Assembly (NCBI RefSeq): GCF_900129485.1
Contig: NZ_FQVW01000037.1
Location: 1 to 33,295 of the forward strand
Direction of reading: 5' to 3'
DNA length: 33,295 nucleotides
From: Ornithinibacillus halophilus
GTDB taxonomy: Bacteria; Bacillota; Bacilli; Bacillales; Amphibacillaceae
Shown: positions 14,610-22,158 of the stretch, in pieces
Layout: each line of letters starts with the position of its first letter
Numbering within the stretch: the first letter of the stretch is position 1
The notes under the pieces: model-generated
Databases searched by the model: none
What the model was told of the DNA's origin: nothing
The model's input: the letters and a program-made list of their open reading frames with translations, nothing else
Translations under genes and position numbers: made by a program

Positions 14610-15697
14610 TCTAAGCATTTTTTTGGAATCCACCCAACGTCTCCAATTTCTTTTTTAATGAGTGTATAACCACCACAATCTTGATCGACAATCCAAACTG
14701 TTTCCCCTTTCGTTACACTAAGAAAAGTAGTACTAAGGTCATCTTTTGAATAATAAAGACCTTGTTCATTTTCAATTAAATACTCATTCTTCACCCATTG
14801 TTGGATTCCTAGATTAATATTCTCACAAAGCGTGAAATAAATGTCTTCTTCAATTTTGCTTAATTCATAGTTTGGATATGTAATCGTCCCTACTCGATCT
14901 GTAGTATCAATATGCTCTTGGTGTATCGTGCATTCATGTTCTAATTGATCTACAAATTCAAATTGATAATCTCCACCCTCAATTATTAGTGCATTAATTT
15001 GTCCCTCTTTTTTAATTTGGTTACCTCCATCAATGGCAATAACCTGTTTCTCTAAATCGATTATCGGGTTATTAGAGCAAACTAAGTCCTCTCTATAATT
15101 CACAACTGGCCAATGTCCTACAACTACTGTTTTACCAGCTTGATGGTTTTGGTTATAAAATGCTTTCATTGATAGTGCATTTTCCTCGGTTGTTTTTTCC
15201 CAGTCGATTCTATTTTCTATTCCTGCATGAATAATGATATGATTATCTGTTTCATAAGCAATCGGTAAGGAATCAAGCCAATTAAGTTCCTCATGAAAAT
15301 GTTGGTTGTAAAACGCTGCTAAATCTTCTATTTTCAGAAAATCCTCTTGGACCTTACCATGCTCACGAAGCATATCGTTTAAAATGGAGTAAGGCTGTTT
15401 TTTCATATAATTTCTTATTCCATCTACTCCTTCGAATACGTAGCGATGGAGAATGTCACAGTTGCCTTTATTGACATAGACTTGTTTCGATTCTATCATT
15501 ATTTCTCGTATATATCGTACTACTTCCAAACTATTGGGTCCTTTTTCACAGAGATCCCCATTGATGAATAAGTAATCTTCTTTTGTATAGTTCACTTTAT
15601 TTAGCAGTTCGATTAAAAGAGGCAAATTCCCATGAATATCCGAAATGATAATAGTTCTTTTTTTATTATCTAGACTAAGTTTCTGTACGTTAATCAT
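14591..15697 (-). CDS. Calcineurin-like metallophosphoesterase with C-terminal SH3-like domain
   Basis: Predicted 368-aa protein. The N-terminal ~250 residues carry all metallophosphoesterase motifs: DIHGN (D20, H22), GDLCEKGP (D48), KGNCD (N79), then HAGI and GHWPV as later histidine motifs. This is the arrangement of PP2A-like protein phosphatases and diadenosine tetraphosphatases. The GNC in place of the usual GNH/GNHE is unusual. Residues ~318-362 (FLSVTKGETVWIVDQDCGGY ... DVGWIPKKCLE) look like an SH3 domain, which could recruit a partner. The start at 15697 follows GGGAGAG. It lies 13 bp downstream of the oxidoreductase gene, so the two form an operon. The substrate is unknown. Confidence 0.85.
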   Translation of the reverse strand: MINVQKLSLDNKKRTIIISDIHGNLPLLIELLNKVNYTKEDYLFINGDLCEKGPNSLEVVRYIREIMIESKQVYVNKGNCDILHRYVFEGVDGIRNYMKKQPYSILNDMLREHGKVQEDFLKIEDLAAFYNQHFHEELNWLDSLPIAYETDNHIIIHAGIENRIDWEKTTEENALSMKAFYNQNHQAGKTVVVGHWPVVNYREDLVCSNNPIIDLEKQVIAIDGGNQIKKEGQINALIIEGGDYQFEFVDQLEHECTIHQEHIDTTDRVGTITYPNYELSKIEEDIYFTLCENINLGIQQWVKNEYLIENEQGLYYSKDDLSTTFLSVTKGETVWIVDQDCGGYTLIKKEIGDVGWIPKKCLEKEANS

Positions 15698-15710
15698 TTG
15701 GCTCTCCCTA

Positions 15711-16658
15711 TTATCCTAATAATCCCTCTAGTATTCTTTGAACTTCATATCCTTCTTTAAATGTAATAAGTTTGGATGGCTTCCCAGATACAGCATTAAT
15801 TAGTTCATCAATTAACCCTGGTTGCTCGTTGTCTCGGATCGCTATTGTTTCATTTTCCTTTTCCATCGTTGTATAAGTTAATTGTCCCCAGTTTACTAAC
15901 GACAACACACCATTTTCTCCAATCATTTTATAGGAAAGTTCTTCTTTTTGACCTACTCCACTTAAACCATTGACTAAGATTGGTGTACCAGCTTCTAATT
16001 GCAAACGTGCAATAACTCCTGTCTCACAGTTCTTTTCATTTTCTGGATATTCCACAAAGGTTTGTACATTACCTACTTTTCCAAACAATTGTTGCGTTAG
16101 CTGAATAAAATGTGGCGTTATTTCACGAATGAAACCACCTTGTTCCCGACGAGCAATCCATTCATTTTGTTGCCAACTTCTCGGCCATTCTGGAAACTTC
16201 ATCGTAAGTTCAATCCGTCGCAACTTACCAATCTCATCCTTTTGTATTAAATTGGATAGTGTATTAACTGGGTTACTATACGGTAATGGGAAATTTATTG
16301 CATTTACAACACCTGCTGCTTCTGCTTTCTCCTTCATTTCTATTGCTTCCTCTAACGAATTGGCAAGTGGTTTTTCACACAAGATATGTTTTCCAGCATT
16401 TAGAACATCAAGTGCTATTGAATAATGAAATTTAGGTGGCACAGCTACATATACCAATTCTACTTCTTCATTAGCAATAAGATCTTTATAATTATTATAT
16501 AAATTTACCTCGCTAACTAGTTCTTTCATTTCTATCATTCTTTGCTCATTCACATCACTTATCGCTACAATATTAGTAGATGGATGTGTATGGAATTGTC
16601 GTAATAATCTTTCCCCAATTGCACCAAGCCCGATGATTCCTATGTTTAACTGTTTCAT
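15711..16658 (-). CDS. Gfo/Idh/MocA-family NAD(P)-dependent oxidoreductase
   Basis: Predicted 315-aa dehydrogenase acting on a sugar, inositol-like or amino-acid-derived substrate. The N-terminal Rossmann fold shows GLGAIG at residues 10-15, and the catalytic-lysine motif EKP is at 95-97 (LCEKPLAN). The C-terminal alpha/beta domain includes the GGFIREITPHFIQL segment, whose His is typically near the active site. The start at 16658 is preceded by GGAGAGG. First gene of a two-gene unit with the phosphoesterase/SH3 protein; this pairing is not one I recognise. No transporter or regulator for a sugar is adjacent, so the substrate cannot be inferred. Confidence 0.9.
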   Translation of the reverse strand: MKQLNIGIIGLGAIGERLLRQFHTHPSTNIVAISDVNEQRMIEMKELVSEVNLYNNYKDLIANEEVELVYVAVPPKFHYSIALDVLNAGKHILCEKPLANSLEEAIEMKEKAEAAGVVNAINFPLPYSNPVNTLSNLIQKDEIGKLRRIELTMKFPEWPRSWQQNEWIARREQGGFIREITPHFIQLTQQLFGKVGNVQTFVEYPENEKNCETGVIARLQLEAGTPILVNGLSGVGQKEELSYKMIGENGVLSLVNWGQLTYTTMEKENETIAIRDNEQPGLIDELINAVSGKPSKLITFKEGYEVQRILEGLLG

Positions 16659-16863
16659 ATGTATTCTATCCTCTCCACATGCATAAATTATTAATTTAAA
16701 TTATACTAGATTGCTATTATAAACAATACCTATAAATCTTTTTCCCTACTAATATCGTATTCGCGTGTAAACTTACTTTCAAATAATTCGCAAAGGGGAT
16801 ACAATTAATAAAGTGAATCTTTTGCATATGAGATATCGTAGTAGCATCTAGGAGGAGTTTAAT

Positions 16864-17421
16864 GTGAAGATTACTACAAAAGAAATATTTACTATTCCAA
16901 ACATCTTATCGTATATTCGTTTAATCCTTATTCCTGTATTTATCTATTATTACTTAACTGCAACGGAACCGTTGGATTACTATATAGCAGCTATTATTAT
17001 ACTAGTATCTGGATTAACCGATTTATTTGATGGTTTAATTGCTAGGAAATTTAATCAGATTACGGAGCTTGGGAAGACGGTCGATCCAGTCGCAGACAAA
17101 CTGACTCAAGCTGCTATCTTATTCTGCTTAGTCATTCGCTATCAATACATGTGGATACTCGTCGTATTACTGGTTGTGAAAGAATTATTTATGGGAATAA
17201 ATGGATTAATACTACTGAAGAAAGGGAGAAAACTTGATGGTGCGATGTGGTTTGGAAAAGTATCTACTGCCGTCTTTTATGCTGCCACATTTATTCTGAT
17301 CGCCTTTCCAGAATTGAGTCCAGAAGCTTCCGGAGTATTGATGACAGTAACAGGTGGATTTTTGGCATTATCATTTTTATTATATATACCTGAATTTATA
17401 AAATTATATAAACATGTATGA
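16864..17421 (+). CDS. CDP-alcohol phosphatidyltransferase (PgsA-like)
   Basis: Predicted 185-aa integral membrane enzyme that transfers a phosphatidyl group from CDP-diacylglycerol to an alcohol. The family signature is complete: D53-LF-D56-G57-LI-A60-R61, G70, D74 and D78 (DGLIARKF, then LGKTVDPVADK), which binds the metal ions and CDP. Five or six hydrophobic helices are visible. It is similar in size to phosphatidylglycerophosphate synthase, but may be a paralogue rather than the housekeeping PgsA, which in bacilli usually lies near recA/cinA; that is inference. The start is GTG at 16864, behind AGGAGGAG. A stand-alone gene ending in a terminator shared with the next gene. Confidence 0.9.
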   Translation: MKITTKEIFTIPNILSYIRLILIPVFIYYYLTATEPLDYYIAAIIILVSGLTDLFDGLIARKFNQITELGKTVDPVADKLTQAAILFCLVIRYQYMWILVVLLVVKELFMGINGLILLKKGRKLDGAMWFGKVSTAVFYAATFILIAFPELSPEASGVLMTVTGGFLALSFLLYIPEFIKLYKHV

Positions 17422-17438
17422 AAAAGGTTTCCAAATAA

Positions 17439-17470
17439 AAAATCAGCTGCTTATATAGGCAGCTGATTTT
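17439..17470. terminator. Bidirectional terminator
   Basis: AAAATCAGCTGC (17439-17450) and GCAGCTGATTTT (17459-17470) form a perfect 12-bp stem between convergent genes, with A- and T-runs on both sides. Confidence 0.88.
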
Positions 17471-17476
17471 CAATGG

Positions 17477-18091
17477 TTAATTATTAATATATTTTTCAAA
17501 TACATCTCCAAAGTCTTTTTTATGATATTCTTTTCGTACTGACTTTAACCAATCAAAACCATATTCAGTTAATAATTTATATTGATCGGCAAGATTAGCA
17601 TCAGATGTTCTTGAGTTCTGTAGTACGGTAACTGCTTTGTCTAAACTCTGACTTGCCATTTCCAGCATGACATTGTTTTCATTTGTTTCCTCAGATATGT
17701 ACACCAAGGCTTTGTAAAGATCATTTAACTTTTCCAATTCCCGTTTATCAACATCAATGCTATAAGCTTCTTTTCCTAAGTGAAATTTAATCTCAATATC
17801 CAAATCTACTTTTCCTGCGGTTTCTAAAGCAACGTTTGACATTTTATGTTGAGAGTAAGGATATCGTTTTAACGTTCTTTTAGAGGATACAGCATTTTCC
17901 CCATCAACATGAATCAAAGCCAAATTAGTAAAGCAGTACTCATCAGCCTTTGTTTTTATTAGAAAATAGATCTTCTCTCCATCTTCGTGTCTAACATAAT
18001 CATCAGCATCTGTTTTGTCGTAATCCTCAGGTCCGATAATTTTCCCTATGTCTGACAAACCTAGTGCGTCAGAGGCAAACTTTTTTAACAT
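17477..18091 (-). CDS. PH-domain protein (YvbH-like)
   Basis: Predicted 204-aa cytoplasmic protein. Residues ~1-125 match the bacterial PH (bPH_1) domain of the YvbH type: LGLSDIGKIIGPEDYDKTDA, then IYFLIKTKADEYCFTNLALI and KRTLKRYPYSQHKMSNVALE. The C-terminal helical region, ending SVRKEYHKKDFGDVFEKYI, matches the YvbH extension. The function of these proteins is unknown; the PH fold suggests a scaffolding or ligand-binding role. The start is the ATG at 18091, because AAAGGAGCG precedes it; the frame also runs upstream without a site. It stands alone, convergent with the phosphatidyltransferase gene. Confidence 0.87.
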   Translation of the reverse strand: MLKKFASDALGLSDIGKIIGPEDYDKTDADDYVRHEDGEKIYFLIKTKADEYCFTNLALIHVDGENAVSSKRTLKRYPYSQHKMSNVALETAGKVDLDIEIKFHLGKEAYSIDVDKRELEKLNDLYKALVYISEETNENNVMLEMASQSLDKAVTVLQNSRTSDANLADQYKLLTEYGFDWLKSVRKEYHKKDFGDVFEKYINN

Positions 18092-18246
18092 AGAAATCGC
18101 TCCTTTGTTTTCAACATTGTACTTCAATAGTATATCATTTAATTATGAAAATTATTACAAGTAGTTCTTCTTATTAATTGGATAATTTATGCATTTTTTG
18201 TAGAAATTTGGAAATGGTAGTAATAGCATATAAAGGAGGTGCATTT

Positions 18247-18366
18247 GTGGAAGATACTTCAGAATTTGTCGCAAGGTTCAATGAGCGAAAACAAAAAAAT
18301 GAACAAGTAAAAAGGCGACAAGGAGGTATTAAGCGAGGGAAAAAACTACCAAGCAAACGCCATTAA
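18247..18366 (+). CDS. Small basic 39-aa protein, function unknown
   Basis: A 39-aa protein starting at GTG 18247, with a near-perfect AAAGGAGGTG six bases upstream. The quality of this site is the main support for a real gene. It is very rich in Lys and Arg after an acidic N-terminus (MEDTSEFVARFNERKQKNEQ, then basic repeats with RGKK and SKRH). It has no membrane segment; it could bind nucleic acid or the ribosome, but nothing identifies it. It is followed by a terminator shared with the XRE-cupin gene. Not recognised as a SASP. Confidence 0.65.
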   Translation: MEDTSEFVARFNERKQKNEQVKRRQGGIKRGKKLPSKRH

Positions 18367-18400
18367 TTCACCCGTATTGCCTAAAACAAACCCTATACCA

Positions 18401-18435
18401 AAAACAAAAAGCGCTCAGACGGCGCTTTTTGTTTT
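18401..18435. terminator. Bidirectional terminator
   Basis: AAAACAAAAAGCGC (18401-18414) pairs perfectly with GCGCTTTTTGTTTT (18422-18435). The A- and T-runs allow termination in both directions, between the 39-aa gene and the XRE-cupin gene. Confidence 0.88.
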
Positions 18436-18437
18436 AT

Positions 18438-19016
18438 TTAATCTTGACGATCAACAAAAATCGTTAATACTTTCGCTCCATCATTGTCTATTGGAATGAA
18501 TAGATGAGGATTCTTACCTTTAAAATAAGCGGTATCCCCTTTTTCCATTAGATGTTTTTGTTCATCATAATACAAATAAATGGAACCTTCAATTATGTAA
18601 ATAAATTCATCTTGAGAATGTGTATATGGTTCTTGCCTATCGTTCATATCTTTTGGTGTAACGTGAACGATTGTTGGTTCAACATTTGAAAAACGTGCTT
18701 TTGCAAGTAATTCATAAGAGTAGCCCATATTATCATCGTCTACTTGAAACTGTCGCTTTGCTTTTGGCTGAAGTACCAAATCTGATTCTGGATGATCGTC
18801 TAATACCCAAGAAAGAGGAATTTCTAATGCATCACTAATTTTTGATAAAGTAGCAACGGCTGAAGCAGTTTGTCCATTCTCTATCTTGGATAATAAGCTT
18901 TTAGAAATACCACATTGATCGGCGATTTGCTGTTGTGTTTTTTTACTTTTAAGTCTAGCTTGTTTAATTTTTGCTCCTATATGTCTTAAGTCTATTGGTA
19001 TTCTCTCCCTTCCCAC
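18438..19016 (-). CDS. XRE-cupin transcriptional regulator
   Basis: Predicted 192-aa regulator with an N-terminal helix-turn-helix (~11-66: IGAKIKQARLKSKKTQQQIA, ISKSLLSKIENGQTASAVAT) and a C-terminal cupin (~118-186: VHVTPKD, YTHSQDEFIYIIEGSIYLYY, GDTAYFKGKNPHLFIP). Such proteins sense a small ligand in the cupin barrel and regulate metabolic or stress genes. The start is uncertain: the GTG at 19016 has no clear ribosome binding site, while GGAAGGGAG lies inside the reading frame and would suit a rare codon a few triplets later. It lies downstream of HMG-CoA lyase but is separated from it by a terminator and a repeat fragment. The target genes are unknown. Confidence 0.87.
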   Translation of the reverse strand: MGRERIPIDLRHIGAKIKQARLKSKKTQQQIADQCGISKSLLSKIENGQTASAVATLSKISDALEIPLSWVLDDHPESDLVLQPKAKRQFQVDDDNMGYSYELLAKARFSNVEPTIVHVTPKDMNDRQEPYTHSQDEFIYIIEGSIYLYYDEQKHLMEKGDTAYFKGKNPHLFIPIDNDGAKVLTIFVDRQD

Positions 19017-19074
19017 TAACCAAACGACTAATGTGCCTTAATCATAGAATACCGTTAAAATTGCGTCAAGCATA

Positions 19075-19117
19075 TTAAGAAAAGCTAGAGAGCGCCCGCT
19101 TTGCGACGTACGGACTG
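19075..19117. repeat. Truncated copy of a dispersed intergenic repeat
   Basis: This 43-bp block (TTAAGAAAAGCTAGAGAGCG onwards, ending GTACGGACTG) aligns without gaps to 28686-28728. Four of the differences are G here and A there. The longer copy continues for another ~65 bp that this one lacks. Confidence 0.8.
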
Positions 19118-19150
19118 CGCCTGGCCATAACAGATGGTTCAATGTCTTTT

Positions 19151-19192
19151 TAAAAAAATTAACGCCACCTTTTTCTATTTAAAGTGGCGCCA
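19151..19192 (-). terminator. Terminator of HMG-CoA lyase gene
   Basis: On the minus strand, a GC-rich stem (TGGCGCCACTTT with AAAGGTGGCGTTA, one bulge) is followed by a run of seven T, about 10 bp after the stop. Confidence 0.82.
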
Positions 19193-19201
19193 ATCTAATT
19201 A

Positions 19202-20107
19202 TTAGCCTTGTGCAACAGCATAAGCCAATGATTTACTCGGGAGAGACTTCCCCAATTTATTTTGAATAAATAATGCTGCTTCTTGTATCTTCTTCTCTTC
19301 AATTCCAGTCTTAATCCCTAATCCATTCAATAAGTAAAGGACATCATTAGTAGCCACATTCCCTGAAGCACCTGGTGCGTATGGGCAACCACCAAGACCA
19401 CCAATCGAACTATCAAATCTTGAAATTCCATATTCCATTGATGTCATAATATTTGCTATAGCCATTCCTCTAGTGTCATGGAAGTGCATAATTAATTTAT
19501 CTTTTGGATATCGTTTTAAGAGTTCTTCTAATAATGCTTCCACTTGCGAAGGAACTGCTGTCCCAATCGTATCTCCTAGGGATAAATCATCTACTCCATC
19601 TTCCATCAACTGATCACAAACTCGGATAACATCATCAGGTCTAATTCGCCCTTCATATGGGCAATCAAAAACGGTGGAAACATAACCTGTCACAAGTTTA
19701 CCAGCACGCTTTGCATCTTTTATAACTTCCCCTAATATTGGATACGTTTCTCCAATGCTTTTGTTAATATTTTTCTTGTTATGCGTTTCACTTGCAGACA
19801 TGAATACCGAAGCACCATCAATACCTGCTTCCAGAGCTAATTCTAACCCTTTTCTATTTGGAACGAGTGCAGAGTAACGAACATTTGGATTACGTTTAAT
19901 TTTTTTACCGACTTCATGTGCATCTGACAACTGTGGTACCCATTTTGGATGTACAAATGATGAATACTCGATTTCCGGTACGCCCGAATCAGATAACATG
20001 TTTATCCAGGAAATCTTGTCTGCTGTTGCTACTCGATTCTTCTCATTTTGCAACCCATCACGTGGTCCAACTTCTTTAATCTGCACAAATTCTGGCCAAC
20101 GTCCCAT
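19202..20107 (-). CDS. mvaB: Hydroxymethylglutaryl-CoA lyase
   Basis: Predicted 301-aa enzyme that splits 3-hydroxy-3-methylglutaryl-CoA into acetyl-CoA and acetoacetate, the last step of leucine breakdown. Motifs: VGPRDGLQ (14-20, with R16 and D17), DLSLGDTIGTAVP, the metal-binding HFHDTRG (H208, H210) and the glycine-rich GGLGGCPYAPGASGN, whose C241 is the catalytic Cys. The length is typical. The start has TAGGAGGG upstream. It is a single gene; unlike the B. subtilis yng cluster, no other leucine-degradation genes follow here. A cre-like site lies ~47-60 bp upstream of the start, consistent with carbon catabolite repression. Confidence 0.95.
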   Translation of the reverse strand: MGRWPEFVQIKEVGPRDGLQNEKNRVATADKISWINMLSDSGVPEIEYSSFVHPKWVPQLSDAHEVGKKIKRNPNVRYSALVPNRKGLELALEAGIDGASVFMSASETHNKKNINKSIGETYPILGEVIKDAKRAGKLVTGYVSTVFDCPYEGRIRPDDVIRVCDQLMEDGVDDLSLGDTIGTAVPSQVEALLEELLKRYPKDKLIMHFHDTRGMAIANIMTSMEYGISRFDSSIGGLGGCPYAPGASGNVATNDVLYLLNGLGIKTGIEEKKIQEAALFIQNKLGKSLPSKSLAYAVAQG

Positions 20108-20153
20108 CCTTATCCCTCCTAAATATTCTCTTTCCTACAAGAAACCGACATTT

Positions 20154-20167
20154 TGAATGCGTTTACA
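20154..20167 (-). promoter_or_regulatory. CcpA cre-like site
   Basis: TGAATGCGTTTACA on the plus strand (TGTAAACGCATTCA on minus) matches the consensus TGWNANCGNTNWCA at all but one position. It lies 47-60 bp upstream of mvaB. Confidence 0.65.
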
Positions 20168-20252
20168 TAGTTATTGTATTAGTAATATGATAAAAAGGTT
20201 ATTCCGAATGTATTCAACTATATACTATTTATATTCACCTTGGTTAACTTTC

Positions 20253-20269
20253 ATTCAACTTAGTTGAAT
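20253..20269. promoter_or_regulatory. Perfect palindromic operator candidate
   Basis: 8-1-8 perfect palindrome ATTCAACT-T-AGTTGAAT, with a further half-site ATTCAACT 41 bp to the left (20212-20219). This arrangement suits a dimeric repressor acting on mvaB, the coiled-coil gene or both. Confidence 0.5.
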
Positions 20270-20414
20270 ACAATATATAATAAATTTTCTAAAAACGCAA
20301 GTGTAAATGATTGTATACAACCTATGAATAACACCTGTTTTTAACTAACCCTTGTCATTAATTCTAATTCTAAGACATAGAATGGACTAAGGTAATTAGA
20401 ATGGAGGTCTTATG

Positions 20415-20813
20415 ATGGACAAGACATTAACAGTTACAGAAGATGACATAAAACGCTATTATGAATTAAATAACCAGAAGAAGGATATCCAACAAGAGAT
20501 GAATTACTTAAAAAAGAAATTCCATCAACTTCTAGATGAATCATTTGGGAAAGAACAAAAAGGAGAAATCCAGCGAGGGAACTATAAACTACAAAGACAA
20601 ATACGATCTTCGGTTAAATATGATGACGAAAATACGGTTAAAAAACTTGATGAACTGAACTTAAATGATTTTGTCGTGGAAATTAGACAACCTGATACGG
20701 AAAAGTTAGAATCAGCTATAAAATTGGGTTTAGTAGAAGATAAAGATTTTACTGATTGTAAAAAAACAAAAATAACCCAAACAATTGTAGTGAAAGAAAC
20801 ATTTTCAAGATAA
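20415..20813 (+). CDS. Coiled-coil protein of unknown function
   Basis: Predicted 132-aa soluble acidic/basic protein. The N-terminal ~40 residues (DDIKRYYELNNQKKDIQQEM, NYLKKKFHQLLDESFG) form a heptad-like coiled coil, followed by a beta-rich GNYKLQRQIRSSVKYDDENT and a helical ELNLNDFVVEIRQPDTEKLE. The layout recalls phage Siphovirus Gp157/nuclease-inhibitor-like small proteins, but I cannot confirm that. GGAGG at 20403-20407 is better spaced for the second of two adjacent ATGs (20415). It lies divergent from mvaB across the palindromic operator region and ends in a terminator. Confidence 0.7.
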   Translation: MDKTLTVTEDDIKRYYELNNQKKDIQQEMNYLKKKFHQLLDESFGKEQKGEIQRGNYKLQRQIRSSVKYDDENTVKKLDELNLNDFVVEIRQPDTEKLESAIKLGLVEDKDFTDCKKTKITQTIVVKETFSR

Positions 20814-20820
20814 CCACAAG

Positions 20821-20857
20821 GGAAACTAACATAACTATTATGTTGGTTTCCTTTTTT
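20821..20857 (+). terminator. Terminator of the coiled-coil gene
   Basis: GGAAACTAACATAA (20821-20834) pairs with 20838-20851 through one wobble, then six T. Confidence 0.85.
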
Positions 20858-20931
20858 ATCTCTCTAGAATCAGTTATATGTGTTAAAATATAATTGATTT
20901 TTATTAACAAATTTCTACAGGAAGTGAAATT

Positions 20932-22158
20932 ATGAGTATTGAAAAAAAGCCTGGGAAATTGGCTCGATTAATTCTACTTTCACCGATAAAGGCATTTATT
21001 AATAGTCGATCTAAAATAATAATTGAGCGAAATGATACTTTAGAGATGGAAGGGCCATACATTATATTAGGGCACCATGTCACGAATTGGGACCCATTAA
21101 TATTGAATAGTTATGTAAAAGAACCGATATGTTTTATTGCTGGAGAAACATTATTTCGCCATCCACTACTAAAGCGCCTTCTAGACTTCACTGGAGCCAT
21201 TCCAAAAATGAAATTTAAAAATGATACGCGTACAATTAGAAGTGTAATAAAAGCAAAAAAACATAATCGCGTTATCGGTATTTTCCCAGAAGGAAATCGT
21301 AATTGGGATGGAACAACAGAGCCATTAATATTCTCCACTGCCAAGTTAGTTAAGCTATTGAATATCCCAGTAGTTGTTGCAACAATACGTGGTGGATATT
21401 TAAGTCAACCGCGTTGGGCCAATTCTTTTAGAAAAGGTATTATATCTCTTTCTTTTGAGAAAAAGTGGGATATCAATACGTTAAAAAACAAGACACCGGA
21501 ACAAATCCATCACATGTTAACAGAAGCATTAGCCTACAATGAAATGGAATGGCAATTAAAAAATAATTTTCCTTATAAAGGAAAGAACCTTGCACATTAT
21601 CTAGAGAGACTATTATTCATCTGTCCTCATTGCCAAATGCCATCACATCTTCAATCACATCAAGATCAATTTCAATGCTCCTCCTGTGATTATACTGTCA
21701 GATATACACCAAATGGAACATTAGAAGCAGTAAAACATCCTATCATCTTTAATACAATTCATGAGTGGAATTCCTGGCAACTAGAATTTTTAAAGGATAA
21801 CTTACTACAGCCTGAAAGTGAGGAAGTCTGGAAAAGTTCGATGCAAGATACGATAGAACTGTCTATTTCTGATGAAGTTACTCCTTTTAAAACCATATCT
21901 AAAGGAAAAATCGCTTGGAGCCCCAATGACAAATCTACCATTCACTTTACTGGACATAATCGAAAGAAACTATCCTTTCCTTTAGCTAATATGGAAGGAA
22001 TTAATATTCACTTACATCATCATCTAGACTTTTTTATTGAGAATAAATTGTATCGCTTTACTTTTTTCCAACCAAGAACATCAGCATACAAATGGTTAAA
22101 AGTAAGTCAGCATATACAAAACATGTTGAAGCAAGAGGAGGTTAAACGCTCTAAATGA
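20932..22158 (+). CDS. PlsC-like acyltransferase with zinc-ribbon insert
   Basis: Predicted 408-aa enzyme. Residues ~1-200 are a glycerolipid acyltransferase domain: the HX4D motif (HHVTNWD), the GAIPKMKF segment and the FPEGNRNWDG motif of 1-acyl-glycerol-3-phosphate acyltransferases. After ~220 there is a zinc ribbon (ICPHCQ ... QCSSCD), then a C-terminal ~150-residue domain of unknown function (KTISKGKIAWSPND, KLSFPLANMEGINIHLHHHL). It has no clear membrane helix beyond the amphipathic N-terminus, so it probably sits at the membrane surface. The start at 20932 has AGGAAGTG. Its last four bases overlap the ATG of the GltS-family carrier (ATGA), so they are translationally coupled. The zinc-ribbon fusion is unusual. 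Confidence 0.88.
   Translation: MSIEKKPGKLARLILLSPIKAFINSRSKIIIERNDTLEMEGPYIILGHHVTNWDPLILNSYVKEPICFIAGETLFRHPLLKRLLDFTGAIPKMKFKNDTRTIRSVIKAKKHNRVIGIFPEGNRNWDGTTEPLIFSTAKLVKLLNIPVVVATIRGGYLSQPRWANSFRKGIISLSFEKKWDINTLKNKTPEQIHHMLTEALAYNEMEWQLKNNFPYKGKNLAHYLERLLFICPHCQMPSHLQSHQDQFQCSSCDYTVRYTPNGTLEAVKHPIIFNTIHEWNSWQLEFLKDNLLQPESEEVWKSSMQDTIELSISDEVTPFKTISKGKIAWSPNDKSTIHFTGHNRKKLSFPLANMEGINIHLHHHLDFFIENKLYRFTFFQPRTSAYKWLKVSQHIQNMLKQEEVKRSK

Larger units (their letters stand above)
20108..20411. other. ~300-bp divergent regulatory region
   Basis: No gene is seen. Besides the cre-like site (20154-20167), it contains the perfect palindrome ATTCAACT-T-AGTTGAAT (20253-20269). The half-site ATTCAACT is repeated at 20212-20219. 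The palindrome also pairs with the upstream copy: GTATTCAACT (20210-20219) is complementary to AGTTGAATAC (20262-20271). Confidence 0.65.
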
